64,000 nt of DNA. Origin: Gallalistipes aquisgranensis. Its GTDB lineage: Bacteria > Bacteroidota > Bacteroidia > Bacteroidales > Rikenellaceae. Made by a program: the position numbers and the translations under genes. Location of the stretch: NCBI RefSeq assembly GCF_014982715.1, contig NZ_JADCJY010000001.1:1922001-1986000 (forward strand). The letters run 5' to 3'. The notes below the pieces were generated by a model. That model worked only from the letters and a program-made list of their open reading frames with translations. It had not been told where the DNA came from and made no database searches. This document shows, piece by piece, positions 1-7,835 of the stretch. Numbering within the stretch: the first letter of the stretch is position 1; every line of letters begins with the position of its first letter.

Positions 1-834
1 CTGCGCAGGCACGTAGCCCGCTCCGTGGCGGACGGTTGCGACCTGTTCGACGTACTCAGGATCGCATCACTCAACCCCGTGCGGCATTACGGGCTCGACG
101 TCGGACTGTTGCAGGCGGGAGACAAGGCCGACTTCATCGTCGTGGACGATCTGGAGACGTTCGAAGTGCAGCAGGTCTACATCGGCGGAGCAGCGCGGCC
201 GGAGAGTGCCATGTCTCCCGTCCGTCCAGTAATGCCGAACCGTTTTGCGCATGAAGGGGTTACCCCCTCGTCGCTGCGGAAAGCGGTGGACGGACCAGTG
301 CAGGTAATTTCGCTCATCGACGGGGAGATATTGACCCGTTCGGTCACCTATTCGCCCGGACGCCCCCACACGAACCTGGAATGCGACCCGGCGGAGGACA
401 TCGCCAAAATAGTCTATGTCAACCGTTACGACAACGGGATTCCGCAAGTGGCGTTCTGCAAAGGTTCCGGCCTACGCACGGGAGCTCTCGCCAGTTCCGT
501 CTCGCACGATTCGCACAATATCATCGCCGTCGGGTGTTCGGACGAGGAACTCGCCGGAGCGATCAACGCGGTGGTCGAACGCAAAGGAGGTATCGCCGTC
601 TGCCGGGCAGGCAAAACCGAAATACTGCCCCTGCCCATCGGAGGCATCATGAGCGACCGTTCTGCCGAGGAAGTCGACACCGCATACCGTAAACTCGAAC
701 GAATGGCCGCAGAGATGGGCTGCACGCTCGGCGCTCCGTTCATGACCCTGTCGTTCCTTTCGCTGGTCGTCATACCGGAACTCCGAATCGGGGAGCGCGG
801 CCTGTTCAGTTATTCCCGTTTCAACTGGATATAG
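1..834 (+). CDS. ade: adenine deaminase, C-terminal part (5' end outside the window)
   Basis: The frame is open from base 1 and ends with TAG at 832-834, so this is the last ~277 residues of a longer protein. It starts inside the end of an amidohydrolase barrel (SLNPVRHYGL, GDKADFIVVDD, where the family's metal-dependent hydrolase beta-sandwich returns) and continues into the adenine deaminase C-terminal domain, with KGSGLRTGALASSVSHDSHN and a MTLSFLSL-type end. AdeC enzymes convert adenine to hypoxanthine plus ammonia in purine salvage in the cytoplasm. The catalytic metal site lies upstream and cannot be checked. The natural end matches the family's usual end, so the 3' part looks intact. 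Confidence 0.88.
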   Translation: MRRHVARSVADGCDLFDVLRIASLNPVRHYGLDVGLLQAGDKADFIVVDDLETFEVQQVYIGGAARPESAMSPVRPVMPNRFAHEGVTPSSLRKAVDGPVQVISLIDGEILTRSVTYSPGRPHTNLECDPAEDIAKIVYVNRYDNGIPQVAFCKGSGLRTGALASSVSHDSHNIIAVGCSDEELAGAINAVVERKGGIAVCRAGKTEILPLPIGGIMSDRSAEEVDTAYRKLERMAAEMGCTLGAPFMTLSFLSLVVIPELRIGERGLFSYSRFNWI

Positions 835-924
835 GTGCCCGACAAGAATTCGGATATTTCGGAGGTCATCCGGGATCGTCATTTCTGCATCACAAACGAC
901 GATTTCAAGGTATCCGTGTTACGC

Positions 925-958
925 AAAAAAGGCTGACAATCATCAGATTGCCAGCCTT
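925..958 (-). terminator. intrinsic terminator of tRNA-Gly
   Basis: Read on the minus strand, a 13-bp stem with one mismatch (arms at 929-941 and 946-958) is followed by a run of six T. It sits directly 3' of the tRNA-Gly gene. Confidence 0.8.
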
Positions 959-965
959 CACTATG

Positions 966-1038
966 AGCGGAAAACGAGACTCGAACTCGCGACCCCAACC
1001 TTGGCAAGGTTGTGCTCTACCAACTGAGCTATTTCCGC
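966..1038 (-). tRNA. tRNA-Gly (anticodon GCC)
   Basis: A complete cloverleaf can be folded on the minus strand: acceptor GCGGAAA/TTTCCGC with discriminator U, D stem GCTC/GAGC, anticodon loop TTGCCAA on a CAACC/GGTTG stem, and a T loop TTCGAGT. The anticodon GCC reads GGC and GGT. CCA is not encoded. It is transcribed alone, from two promoter candidates just upstream. Confidence 0.95.
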
Positions 1039-1072
1039 AATCTGCTTCAGAACTTCCGTCCTTTCGGGAGTG

Positions 1073-1104
1073 CAAATGTAAAATGATAAATTTTAATTTG
1101 CAAA
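1073..1104 (-). promoter_or_regulatory. proximal promoter of tRNA-Gly
   Basis: Minus strand: -7 box TACATTTG (1073-1080) and -33 box TTTG (1101-1104) with a 20-nt spacer, close to the known Bacteroidota consensus TTTG-N19-TAnnTTTG. Confidence 0.65.
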
Positions 1105-1179
1105 TGTTTGCCTGAAAAAAAATCAGAACTTATTTCTTTCTGTCAACAACGGCAACCCGTTTTTGCTTTTCAAGCGGGA

Positions 1180-1211
1180 CAAAAGTAGCAGTAAAATTTC
1201 ATATTTACAAA
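1180..1211 (-). promoter_or_regulatory. distal promoter of tRNA-Gly
   Basis: Minus strand: TACTTTTG (1180-1187) and TTTG (1208-1211), spacer 20 nt. The -7 box is followed by GTCCCGCTTG, nearly the same as GTCCCGCTG after the promoter of the other tRNA operon at 4633-4664. Confidence 0.6.
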
Positions 1212-1230
1212 TCCGGCCCCGATTTTTTTG

Positions 1231-2322
1231 CTACTTTTCTGCCACACGGGTCAGAACCAGGTCCGAAAGACCGAGCAGAACGACCGTAGCGCTCTCCTCC
1301 GACTCCTTGACGACGACCGAAGGATAATAGGTCCTGCCCGCCGCCTCGAAAGCCTTCACAACGATCCGGTTCCGATCGTCGGATATCTCCGTCCGGAACG
1401 GCTCGCTGAATACGGCCGTCTCCCCGTCGCAGCCGGCCAGACAGTTCGAAGCAAGATTCGTCTCGTAACGGAACAGGGGCGGCGCGTCATCGGCAGCGGG
1501 AACGATCACCCGCTCCGTCTCTTCCTCCAGGCTTTCCACCGTCGGTCCGTCGGTCTCCTCCCTGACAAATTCCAGGAACCATTTGGGACCGTAATCATTG
1601 GAGGCGTCACCCAGACCACCGTTCCAGTAGTTTCCGAAACGGCCGTCCTTATTGCTCCGCAGATCGGCCGGGCTGTAATAGGTTATATCGCCGAATCCCA
1701 GACAGGCAATCCGGCCTTTCGACAGATAGGTCGCCTCGGTGGCATCGTCCACCCCCTGCACGATCTCCACGGGGAAGGCGATCGTCTCCCCCTCTTCATT
1801 GTCCCCGCGCTTCACCTGCATGGTCGCCGTCCATTTTCCCAGCAAAGCGATGAAGATTTCGGGCGGTTTCACTCTCGTGACGACAGCCCGGGCCATCGTC
1901 TCCACGGCACCGTCGGCATACTCGGCATAAGCGATCACCGTATAGGACGTTTCCGGCTCTTTCCCGGCAGAGAACAAACCCGAAAGGCCATCCAGTTCGT
2001 TGCACACGCTCAACTGCCCTTCGTCGAGCGGAACACCCTCTTGACCGATCTGCTCGTAAGTCTCACCCGCCTCGATCCGGGCTTCCGCTTCCGAAGAGGG
2101 AAGCACGAGTGTCAGCACCCGGGTCGCATGGCGCGTACGGACATCGTAAAATACGGTATTGTAACTGTAATATCCCTCATCGCTGCGGGTACTCGACAAA
2201 TAGGCCGACACCTCCAGCGGCGACATTCCCTCCCCGTCGTACTCCTTATCCTCGGCACAGGAAACGTACCCCAGCACCGAGCAGGCAAACGACAGTTTCA
2301 GCAAACAAGCGAGAAATTTCAT
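1231..2322 (-). CDS. predicted secreted lipoprotein, function unknown
   Basis: A 363-residue protein with a hydrophobic signal peptide ending in YVSC (lipidated Cys ~22), followed by AEDKEYDG, an acidic export-type start. The rest has no transmembrane segment and looks like beta-rich extracellular domains: residues 40-140 resemble a DUF4361/Ig-like N-terminal domain, the remainder a lipocalin-like or surface glycan-binding fold, but I do not recognise the family with certainty. Minus-strand TATTTTTG at 2357-2364 is a plausible -7 box 35 nt upstream of the start. The neighbouring GH10 gene suggests, weakly, a role at the cell surface in glycan use. Confidence 0.6.
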   Translation of the reverse strand: MKFLACLLKLSFACSVLGYVSCAEDKEYDGEGMSPLEVSAYLSSTRSDEGYYSYNTVFYDVRTRHATRVLTLVLPSSEAEARIEAGETYEQIGQEGVPLDEGQLSVCNELDGLSGLFSAGKEPETSYTVIAYAEYADGAVETMARAVVTRVKPPEIFIALLGKWTATMQVKRGDNEEGETIAFPVEIVQGVDDATEATYLSKGRIACLGFGDITYYSPADLRSNKDGRFGNYWNGGLGDASNDYGPKWFLEFVREETDGPTVESLEEETERVIVPAADDAPPLFRYETNLASNCLAGCDGETAVFSEPFRTEISDDRNRIVVKAFEAAGRTYYPSVVVKESEESATVVLLGLSDLVLTRVAEK

Positions 2323-2503
2323 ACGGCATCACATTAAAGCGGCTTCGCCACCCCGACAAAAATAGGCATTTATTTCCCGAAAACGAAATCTCCCGGTCCG
2401 TGTTCACGAGCCATGGAGGGATTCGGCATATTTTTCACCGGGCCCGGCAGTCGGGCGACATCTCCGCCCCCCAACATGGCGGTTCGGTATCTTTTCCAAT
2501 CGC

Positions 2504-2528
2504 AAAAACGACCTTCAAACGAGGTCGT
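2504..2528 (-). terminator. terminator of the GH10 gene
   Basis: Minus strand: ACGACCT/AGGTCGT stem (arms 2508-2514 and 2522-2528) followed by a five-T run, 45-70 nt after the GH10 stop codon. Confidence 0.7.
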
Positions 2529-2572
2529 CTTTGCTCTGAAATTTCAAGAAAATTATCGTCTTCCGTCGGATA

Positions 2573-4159
2573 TCAGTTTCCGAAGCCGTCCCCGTCGTTT
2601 TTCAGATAGAACTCCGAAATCTGGGTCTGCCCGAACCTGTCGGTCCACGTGACCCGGTATTTACCCTTGAAACCCCGGAAACGCACGATCCCGCTTTCCG
2701 GCAGAAGAATGGTCTTCCGGGTTTTCCACTCCTCGTTGACCAATTCGTTCAGCGCATAATAAGCCGTTTTAGGCTCCATGTTCCGGGTAAACAGACCCGA
2801 GGTGGAGGACTCCCCGGCCGCGCCACAGTCATCCACCACGTTCCACCACGTAATGCCCATCACGGGTTCGACGCTGAACCACAGGCGGAACATATTCCGT
2901 GTCAGCACGGCTTGAATGGCCCAGTCGCGTTTCCCGTTCCCCGGAGACGCTATCGTAACTTCGCTCATGTGGATCGGCACCCCCGTCTCACCGAACGAAC
3001 CTAATCGGTCCCACACGATCTGCGGGGTCTCGATCTCCGCCCCTTCCGAAGCAGACCGGCTTCCCTTGGCACCGAGCTGGTGCATCTGCGAACCCATGAT
3101 GTCGATCCTGCACCCCCGGGCCAACAGACCTTTCACCTGGTCGGCATAGGCCTTGCCCTTGCCGTCCCGGTAATAGTCGTTGATGTTCAGCGCCACGCTT
3201 TCCGGGAAAACCTCCTCGGCCGTCTTCAGCGCTTTGTAGTCGTACTCGCCCGGCATCAGCCCGTACCAGCTTTTGCACAACTCCTCGCCTTCGGCCAGAT
3301 TGCCCAGGGCATAGTCCTTGGCACTCTCGTTCACCACGTCCCAGCTATGGATGCGGCCCTGGTAATACTCCGCGATCTCGACGATACGCCTGCGCTGCAC
3401 GTCCGCGATCTTCTTCGTGAAATCGGGCAGCATGCCGGCCAGTTTTTTGGGACTGAGCCGCTCATAAGCCTCCGTGAACTCGTCCGCCCGCAGCGTATTG
3501 TTTTTCGAGGCGTATTCTTTGACCAGAGGAGCCATCTTCGCCTTCTCCTCCCCGGTCATCAGTTCATCGGCAATCCAGTTGGGATACTGCCACCGGCGGT
3601 TGCCCCACACCAGCGTATGACCGTGCAGACGGATTCCCCTGCTCTCGCAGAACTCGACCACCGGGTCGGAGGCCGGACGGCGCCAGTGGGGCTGCATCTT
3701 GGGCTCCTCCACCTTATTCCAATACTCCTCGGTGTCCCAATACTCGCCCTTGAAACGCAGACGCCCGGGCTGCATCTCGAACGCATTCCAGTAGAAGGCG
3801 ATCGTAGCCGAATTGAACAGCGTACCGTAGAGACTCTTGTACCTGTCGTTCCGCTCCTTCGTACCCAGCTGGTCGAAATTGAAGATATGGGCCCCGAAGA
3901 TGAAGTCGTGGGAAACCTGTTCGATCCGCACCTCCGTACCGGGCCTGCCGTCGGCAAACGACAGGACGGCATCGGCTTTCCGGTTCTTTTCGATGTCCCG
4001 GTCGATCTTCTCCTGCACGTCCCGGTTCCAGATTTTCCAATAGGCCTCGCTCATGATTCCTTCCCGGTCCTCCTCTCCGCTCTTCGGGAAAGAGGGCTGC
4101 GCCGAGGCCTGCAAGCAGGAAAACAGCAGGAGAGAACCGATCAATACGTTCGTTTTCAT
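2573..4159 (-). CDS. secreted GH10 endo-1,4-beta-xylanase
   Basis: A 528-residue protein with signal peptide MKTNVLIGSLLLFSCLQASA. The GH10 signatures are in order: GHTLVWG around the sugar-binding site, acid/base Glu in WDVVNES, and nucleophile Glu in HMSEVTI. GH10 enzymes hydrolyse internal bonds of xylan with retention. Between the signal and the barrel is a ~100-residue beta-rich segment (FADGRPGTEVRIEQVSHDFIFGAH) typical of Bacteroidota GH10 proteins. I start at the Met before the signal peptide (4159). An in-frame Met at 4201 would precede it with a non-signal stretch and lies within a terminator. The esterase at 33656 could act on the same polymer but is not linked. Confidence 0.88.
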   Translation of the reverse strand: MKTNVLIGSLLLFSCLQASAQPSFPKSGEEDREGIMSEAYWKIWNRDVQEKIDRDIEKNRKADAVLSFADGRPGTEVRIEQVSHDFIFGAHIFNFDQLGTKERNDRYKSLYGTLFNSATIAFYWNAFEMQPGRLRFKGEYWDTEEYWNKVEEPKMQPHWRRPASDPVVEFCESRGIRLHGHTLVWGNRRWQYPNWIADELMTGEEKAKMAPLVKEYASKNNTLRADEFTEAYERLSPKKLAGMLPDFTKKIADVQRRRIVEIAEYYQGRIHSWDVVNESAKDYALGNLAEGEELCKSWYGLMPGEYDYKALKTAEEVFPESVALNINDYYRDGKGKAYADQVKGLLARGCRIDIMGSQMHQLGAKGSRSASEGAEIETPQIVWDRLGSFGETGVPIHMSEVTIASPGNGKRDWAIQAVLTRNMFRLWFSVEPVMGITWWNVVDDCGAAGESSTSGLFTRNMEPKTAYYALNELVNEEWKTRKTILLPESGIVRFRGFKGKYRVTWTDRFGQTQISEFYLKNDGDGFGN

Positions 4160-4200
4160 CGTTATCGTTTTTTCAGGGTTTTTCGGGTCACAAACACACA

Positions 4201-4235
4201 AAAAAGCTTCCGAATCATGAACTCAGAAGCTTTTT
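4201..4235 (-). terminator. terminator of the tRNA-Tyr-Gly-Thr operon
   Basis: AAAAAGCTTC/GAAGCTTTTT stem around a 15-nt loop. On the minus strand it ends in six T and lies 32 nt after tRNA-Thr. It separates the tRNAs from the GH10 gene. Confidence 0.75.
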
Positions 4236-4266
4236 CCTGTCCGTCCGGCACATCCGGACTTCACCG

Positions 4267-4338
<72 letters not shown>

Positions 4339-4354
4339 ATTGCATAAAAATCAG

Positions 4355-4427
4355 AGCGGAAGACGAGGCTCAAACTCGCGACCCTTAGCTTGGAAGGCTA
4401 ATGCTCTATCAACTGAGCTACTTCCGC
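4355..4427 (-). tRNA. tRNA-Gly (anticodon TCC)
   Basis: Acceptor GCGGAAG/CTTCCGC with discriminator U and anticodon loop CTTCCAA on a TTAGC/GCTAA stem. Middle gene of the operon, 16 nt from tRNA-Thr. Its body is close to the tRNA-Gly(GCC) at 966. Confidence 0.95.
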
Positions 4428-4485
4428 AAAAGTATTGCTTTTTTCTTAAATTTCCGTCTGAAAAGAACTTTTTTTCACCTTTCCG

Positions 4486-4568
4486 TGGGAGAAGATGGAT
4501 TCGAACCACCGAAGGCGTACGCCAGCAGATTTACAGTCTGCCCCATTTGGCCACTCTGGTATTCTCCC
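4486..4568 (-). tRNA. tRNA-Tyr (anticodon GTA)
   Basis: An 83-nt class II tRNA: acceptor GGGAGAA/TTCTCCC with discriminator A, anticodon loop CTGTAAA on a CAGA/TCTG-type stem, a long variable arm, and T loop TTCGAAT. First gene of the operon. Confidence 0.95.
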
Positions 4569-4632
4569 TTTTCAATGAACGCCGCCGGTCTCTCGTCCAC
4601 AAACAGGGAGCACGCCCGGGATTTCAGCGGGA

Positions 4633-4664
4633 CAAAAGTAAAGATCATTTTTGAATTCTGCAAA
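4633..4664 (-). promoter_or_regulatory. promoter of the tRNA-Tyr-Gly-Thr operon
   Basis: Minus strand: TACTTTTG (4633-4640) with TTTG (4661-4664) at a 20-nt spacing, then GTCCCGCTG in the start region, shared with the distal tRNA-Gly promoter. Confidence 0.65.
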
Positions 4665-4728
4665 CCAAAGTTGCACTTCCGTGAAAAATAACTACCTTTA
4701 TCGGTCGAAAACGGCATGACGAACTACT

Positions 4729-4932
4729 ATGGAACGATCCAAACAACTGCGCAGGGTGATCCTGCTGCTGGCGGCCATCCTGGCCTTCGAGTTGCTCTTT
4801 CTCGGATACCTGATCCGGCCGGGCAGCATTTTCGTCTGGATATCGGTCGGCGTTATCGCCGTCGTATGCCTCTACCTCGTCGTCATATCGCTGGCTCTGA
4901 CCAGAGAACTCAATAAAACGGAGAAACCATGA
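4729..4932 (+). CDS. small two-helix membrane protein
   Basis: A 67-residue protein. A basic N-terminus (MERSKQLRR) is followed by two hydrophobic helices at about residues 10-28 and 33-56 and a short charged tail, so both ends probably face the cytoplasm. It overlaps the next gene by ATGA, so translation is probably coupled to threonine dehydrogenase. I do not recognise a family. A TACCTTTA box at about 4692 is the likely promoter. The function is unknown; the coupling suggests only co-expression. Confidence 0.6.
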   Translation: MERSKQLRRVILLLAAILAFELLFLGYLIRPGSIFVWISVGVIAVVCLYLVVISLALTRELNKTEKP

Positions 4933-5885
4933 AAAAAATCCTGATTATCGGCGCCGGAGGCCAGATCGGCTCGGAGCTCACCGTCCACCTCAGAAAACTG
5001 TACGGCAACGCCAATGTCGTCGCCACCGATGTCCGCGAATGCAAGGCACTCGGGGAAACGGGCCCTTTCGCCGTGCTCAACGCCCTGGACGCCCACTCGT
5101 TCGCCTATACGGTCAACAAATATAAAATCGACACGATCTTCAACCTGGTGGCCCTGCTCTCGGCCGTAGGGGAGAAAGACCCCCAGCTGGCGTGGAACAT
5201 CAACATGGGCGCCCTGATGAACTCGCTCGACGTGGCCCGCCAGTACCAGTGCGCGGTCTTCACCCCCAGTTCGATCGGGGCGTTCGGCCCCTCGTCGCCC
5301 AAAGACCACACCCCGCAGGACACGCTGATGCAACCCACCACGATCTACGGCGTCTGCAAGGTGACGGGCGAACTGCTCAGCAACTACTATTACCTGAAAT
5401 ACGGTGTCGATACGCGCAGCGTGCGCTTCCCGGGCATCATCTCCAACGTCACCCTGCCGGGCGGCGGCACCACGGACTATGCCGTGGAGATTTTCTACGA
5501 AGCCGTCAAACACGGCCGTTTCACCTGTCCCATCCCGCAGGACGTCTTCATGGACATGATCTACATGCCCGACGCACTGAACGCCTGCGTCGAACTGATG
5601 GAAGCCGACCCGGCCCGCCTGGTCCACCGCAACGGATTCAACATCACGGCGATGAGTTTCTCCCCGGAGATCATCTGCAAGGAGATCAAAAAGCACCTGC
5701 CCGACTTCAAGATGGATTACAAGATCGACCCCGTGAAAGAGGCGATCGCCCGCAGCTGGCCCAACAGCCTGGACGACACCTGTGCCCGCGACGAATGGGG
5801 CTGGAAACCTACCTGGCAGCTTCCGGAAATGGCGACCGACATGCTGGAATCGATCCGACGCAAACAAGCAGAAGGAAAATTGTGA
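4929..5885 (+). CDS. L-threonine 3-dehydrogenase, short-chain (epimerase-like) type
   Basis: A 318-residue extended SDR protein. It has the Rossmann motif GAGGQIG at residues 8-14, a catalytic SS...YGVCK set (Ser about 116, Tyr and Lys about 139-143) and the conserved RFPGIIS stretch used to define this branch. The family oxidises L-threonine with NAD+ to 2-amino-3-oxobutyrate in threonine breakdown. It differs from the zinc-dependent Tdh of enterics and is common in Bacteroidota. The start overlaps the stop of the small membrane protein. A partner 2-amino-3-ketobutyrate CoA ligase is not in the window. A general sugar epimerase is the main alternative. Confidence 0.85.
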   Translation: MKKILIIGAGGQIGSELTVHLRKLYGNANVVATDVRECKALGETGPFAVLNALDAHSFAYTVNKYKIDTIFNLVALLSAVGEKDPQLAWNINMGALMNSLDVARQYQCAVFTPSSIGAFGPSSPKDHTPQDTLMQPTTIYGVCKVTGELLSNYYYLKYGVDTRSVRFPGIISNVTLPGGGTTDYAVEIFYEAVKHGRFTCPIPQDVFMDMIYMPDALNACVELMEADPARLVHRNGFNITAMSFSPEIICKEIKKHLPDFKMDYKIDPVKEAIARSWPNSLDDTCARDEWGWKPTWQLPEMATDMLESIRRKQAEGKL

Positions 5886-6015
5886 ATACGATACAAAGAA
5901 ACGACTGCATACACTTATACTAATGCGACAACAAACCTTTAATATCGGATGCCTATGAATTAAAACAAACTGATTTCTATCCAAACAATACATAAAAGGC
6001 GTTAGCTTTTTCTTG

Positions 6016-6130
6016 CTTTCTGAAACTTCGACATTTCAAAAATAACACAAGAATAAAGCGTAAACGTCCATGCTTCCGCGTGGGCTTTACTTATTATTCG
6101 TGTTATTAGGTTGTCGAAGGCCTCAGAAAG
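6016..6130. repeat. large imperfect inverted repeat, about 115 bp
   Basis: The arms 6016-6073 and 6078-6130 pair through blocks CTTTCTGA, CTTCGACA, AATAACAC, GAATAA and GTAAA, interrupted by small bulges, around a 4-nt loop. The surrounding 5886-6222 stretch is AT-rich and I see no convincing gene in it: an in-frame extension of the next gene through the repeat lacks a sensible protein. The element could be a structured RNA, a mobile-element end or a recombination site. It ends 92 nt before the lipoprotein start. Confidence 0.7.
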
Positions 6131-6222
6131 CGAATGAAAGTATTGGCCCACGTTTTTTATGTAATCTTTATTTAAGTTCATTCTCTTTGGGCCAAGGAGC
6201 AAAACAACAAAATAACCAAAAC

Positions 6223-6711
6223 ATGAAAAGAATTATCATCTTTCTCTTGTTATCGACTTTTACCATAAGCTTTACATCCTGCGCAACCATTTTTACTAAA
6301 AGTAGTTACCCTATAACTTTCACATCGAACCCGACGGATGCGAACATAACAATCGTAAATAGCTCTGGAAAAACGCTTTACACAGGATCAACCCCTACCT
6401 GCGTCAGACTCAAAGCGGCCGCTGGATATATGAAAAAAGAAGAATACTCAGTAACATTCTCCAAAGAGGGATGTACCTCCCAAACGATTCCCTTAATATG
6501 CAATATGGATGGCTGGTATTTCGGGAACATTCTGATAGGATGGTTAATAGGATTTTTGATTATTGATCCGGCATCTGGTGCTATGTACAAATTTCCGGAA
6601 ACCAATATCAATGTCGTTCTCAAACAAACGGATAAAGATACAAAAAAAGAACTCAGGATCATAGACATCGGTCAAATACCCGAGGACGCTGAACTGACTC
6701 GCATTTATTAG
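6223..6711 (+). CDS. PEGA-like lipoprotein
   Basis: A 162-residue protein with a signal peptide ending FTSC (Cys about 19). Residues 28-90 (ITFTSNPTDANITIVNSSGK, then TGSTPTCVRLK and the ...YSVTFSKEG strand) match the PEGA-type beta fold, which is thought to bind surface ligands or peptidoglycan. It is followed by a hydrophobic segment (GNILIGWLIGFLIID, residues ~106-120) typical of this family in Bacteroidota. The start is the Met directly before the signal. Base composition is clearly more AT-rich than the neighbours, suggesting transfer together with the upstream repeat. Confidence 0.65.
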   Translation: MKRIIIFLLLSTFTISFTSCATIFTKSSYPITFTSNPTDANITIVNSSGKTLYTGSTPTCVRLKAAAGYMKKEEYSVTFSKEGCTSQTIPLICNMDGWYFGNILIGWLIGFLIIDPASGAMYKFPETNINVVLKQTDKDTKKELRIIDIGQIPEDAELTRIY

Positions 6712-6747
6712 TATCTAAATAATACTGCATAAATTAAAAACTGACTT

Positions 6748-6779
6748 TTTGGTAATTCCGCGAAATATTGTTATTTTTG
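6748..6779 (+). promoter_or_regulatory. promoter of rpmI-rplT
   Basis: TTTG (6748-6751), a 20-nt spacer, and TATTTTTG (6772-6779). The start codon of rpmI is 32 nt downstream. Confidence 0.6.
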
Positions 6780-6811
6780 CAGGCTGTTTAACTATTAAAA
6801 CGATTATCGCA

Positions 6812-7006
6812 ATGCCGAAAATGAAAACGAACTCCGGTGCGAAGAAACGCTTCGACTTCACCGGAACAGGACGGATCAAGAGAAAGCACGCTTTCAAGAG
6901 CCACATCCTGACCAAGAAAACAACCAAACAGAAACGGAATCTGACCTACTCGGGTCTGGTTTCTCCGGCCGACGAGGCCAATGTAAAACTGCTTCTCGTC
7001 AAGTAG
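6812..7006 (+). CDS. rpmI: 50S ribosomal protein L35
   Basis: A 64-residue basic protein beginning [14 protein letters not shown], with [15 protein letters not shown], both hallmarks of L35. It binds 23S rRNA in the large subunit. The short length and start are typical for the family. It is followed by rplT after 80 nt. In many bacteria infC (IF3) lies directly upstream, but here the upstream neighbour is an AT-rich lipoprotein and rpmI has its own promoter. Confidence 0.96.
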   Translation: MPKMKTNSGAKKRFDFTGTGRIKRKHAFKSHILTKKTTKQKRNLTYSGLVSPADEANVKLLLVK

Positions 7007-7086
7007 TTCTTTGTTAAACTAAGAGTGTGCCAGCCCCGAAGAGTCTGAGAGAAACAGGCCGCTGAACATTCGTAAAACTTATCACT

Positions 7087-7431
7087 ATGCCAAGGTCAGT
7101 AAATGCAGTAGCATCCAGAGCCAGAAGAAAAAAAGTTTTAAAGCTTGCCAAAGGCAACTTTGGTTCAAGGGGAAATGTATGGACCGTCGCCAAAAACACG
7201 GTCGAAAAAGGTTTGACTTACGCCTACCGGGATCGTAAGAACAAAAAACGGACATTCCGCAGCCTGTGGATTCAGCGTATCAACGCCGCAGCCCGCAGCA
7301 ACGGCATGACCTACTCGGAATTCATGGGCAAACTCGCCGCCAAGGGTATCGCGCTCAACCGCAAGGTATTGGCCGATCTGGCGATGAACAACCCCAAGGC
7401 ATTCGAAAAAATCGTTAAGACAGTTAAATAG
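7087..7431 (+). CDS. rplT: 50S ribosomal protein L20
   Basis: A 114-residue protein with the N-terminal [19 protein letters not shown] and the conserved [20 protein letters not shown] block. L20 is needed for early 50S assembly and in other phyla represses its own operon. The 80-nt leader between rpmI and rplT could hold such a control site but I see no clear mimic. A strong terminator follows directly. Confidence 0.97.
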   Translation: MPRSVNAVASRARRKKVLKLAKGNFGSRGNVWTVAKNTVEKGLTYAYRDRKNKKRTFRSLWIQRINAAARSNGMTYSEFMGKLAAKGIALNRKVLADLAMNNPKAFEKIVKTVK

Positions 7432-7450
7432 CGGCCGGCAGGCCGTGACG

Positions 7451-7485
7451 GACAGCCGCCTCTTTCGGGGCGGCTGTCTCTTTTT
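7451..7485 (+). terminator. terminator of rpmI-rplT
   Basis: Ten-bp GC stem (GACAGCCGCC, arm 7451-7460, with its complement 7469-7478) followed by CTCTTTTT. Confidence 0.85.
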
Positions 7486-7580
7486 CATAGAAAAAAACTA
7501 TCGTGGCATAAAATTTTCCGATTTGCACGGACGACGGGAAAAAAGTATCTTCGTCACAACAAAACAAAAACAGCGAAACC

Positions 7581-7751
7581 ATGGAAGAGAAAATTCTGAA
7601 AGCAATGGCCGCCGGCACGCCGATGCGTCCGGGCGACATCGCGGCAGCAGCCGGAGTGGACAAGGACGAAGCCGCGAAAATCATCAAGAAACTGGCCGCC
7701 GAAGGCAAAATCTACTCGCCGAAGCGGTGCTTCTACGAGATCAAGAAATAG
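7581..7751 (+). CDS. very small winged-helix protein
   Basis: A 56-residue protein, MEEKILKAMAAGTPMRPGDI... to CFYEIKK. The predicted pattern is helix-helix-recognition helix (VDKDEAAKIIKKL) then a short wing (EGKIYSPKRCFYEI), i.e. a complete minimal winged helix. Such stand-alone proteins occur in Bacteroidota and are annotated as transcriptional regulators without known targets. A TATCTTCG -7 box at 7546-7553 precedes it and a strong terminator follows, so it is monocistronic. Its sequence resembles the C-terminal tail of the adjacent RecQ (LAAG...LLAEGKI). Confidence 0.7.
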   Translation: MEEKILKAMAAGTPMRPGDIAAAAGVDKDEAAKIIKKLAAEGKIYSPKRCFYEIKK

Positions 7752-7773
7752 CATAACGCTTTTTATCCGGAAG

Positions 7774-7806
7774 AGTTCCGCAGGTTGCGCCTGCGGAACT
7801 TTTTTT
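7774..7806 (+). terminator. terminator of the winged-helix gene
   Basis: Eleven-bp perfect stem AGTTCCGCAGG/CCTGCGGAACT (7774-7800), then a run of six T. It ends 16 nt before the recQ -7 box. Confidence 0.85.
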
Positions 7807-7821
7807 ACGCCCACCTTTTAT

Positions 7822-7829
7822 TATCTTTG
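7822..7829 (+). promoter_or_regulatory. recQ -7 box only 6 nt before the start codon
   Basis: TATCTTTG at 7822-7829 and ATG at 7836. With transcription normally beginning about 7 nt after the box, the mRNA would be leaderless or nearly so. Confidence 0.55.
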
Positions 7830-7835
7830 CATACG

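Noticed and set aside
835-936. Open frame directly after the adenine deaminase stop, in the same phase
   Set aside because: The deaminase ends at the family's normal end. The ~34-residue extension resembles nothing and runs into the tRNA terminator, so neither readthrough nor a new gene is supported.
6016-6130. Integron attC-like site
   Set aside because: The size and bulged shape recall attC, but RYYYAAC and GTTRRRY are not at the expected ends, and no integron integrase or cassette array is seen.
6070-6222. N-terminal extension of the PEGA-like lipoprotein
   Set aside because: It would read through the inverted repeat and place the signal peptide internally.
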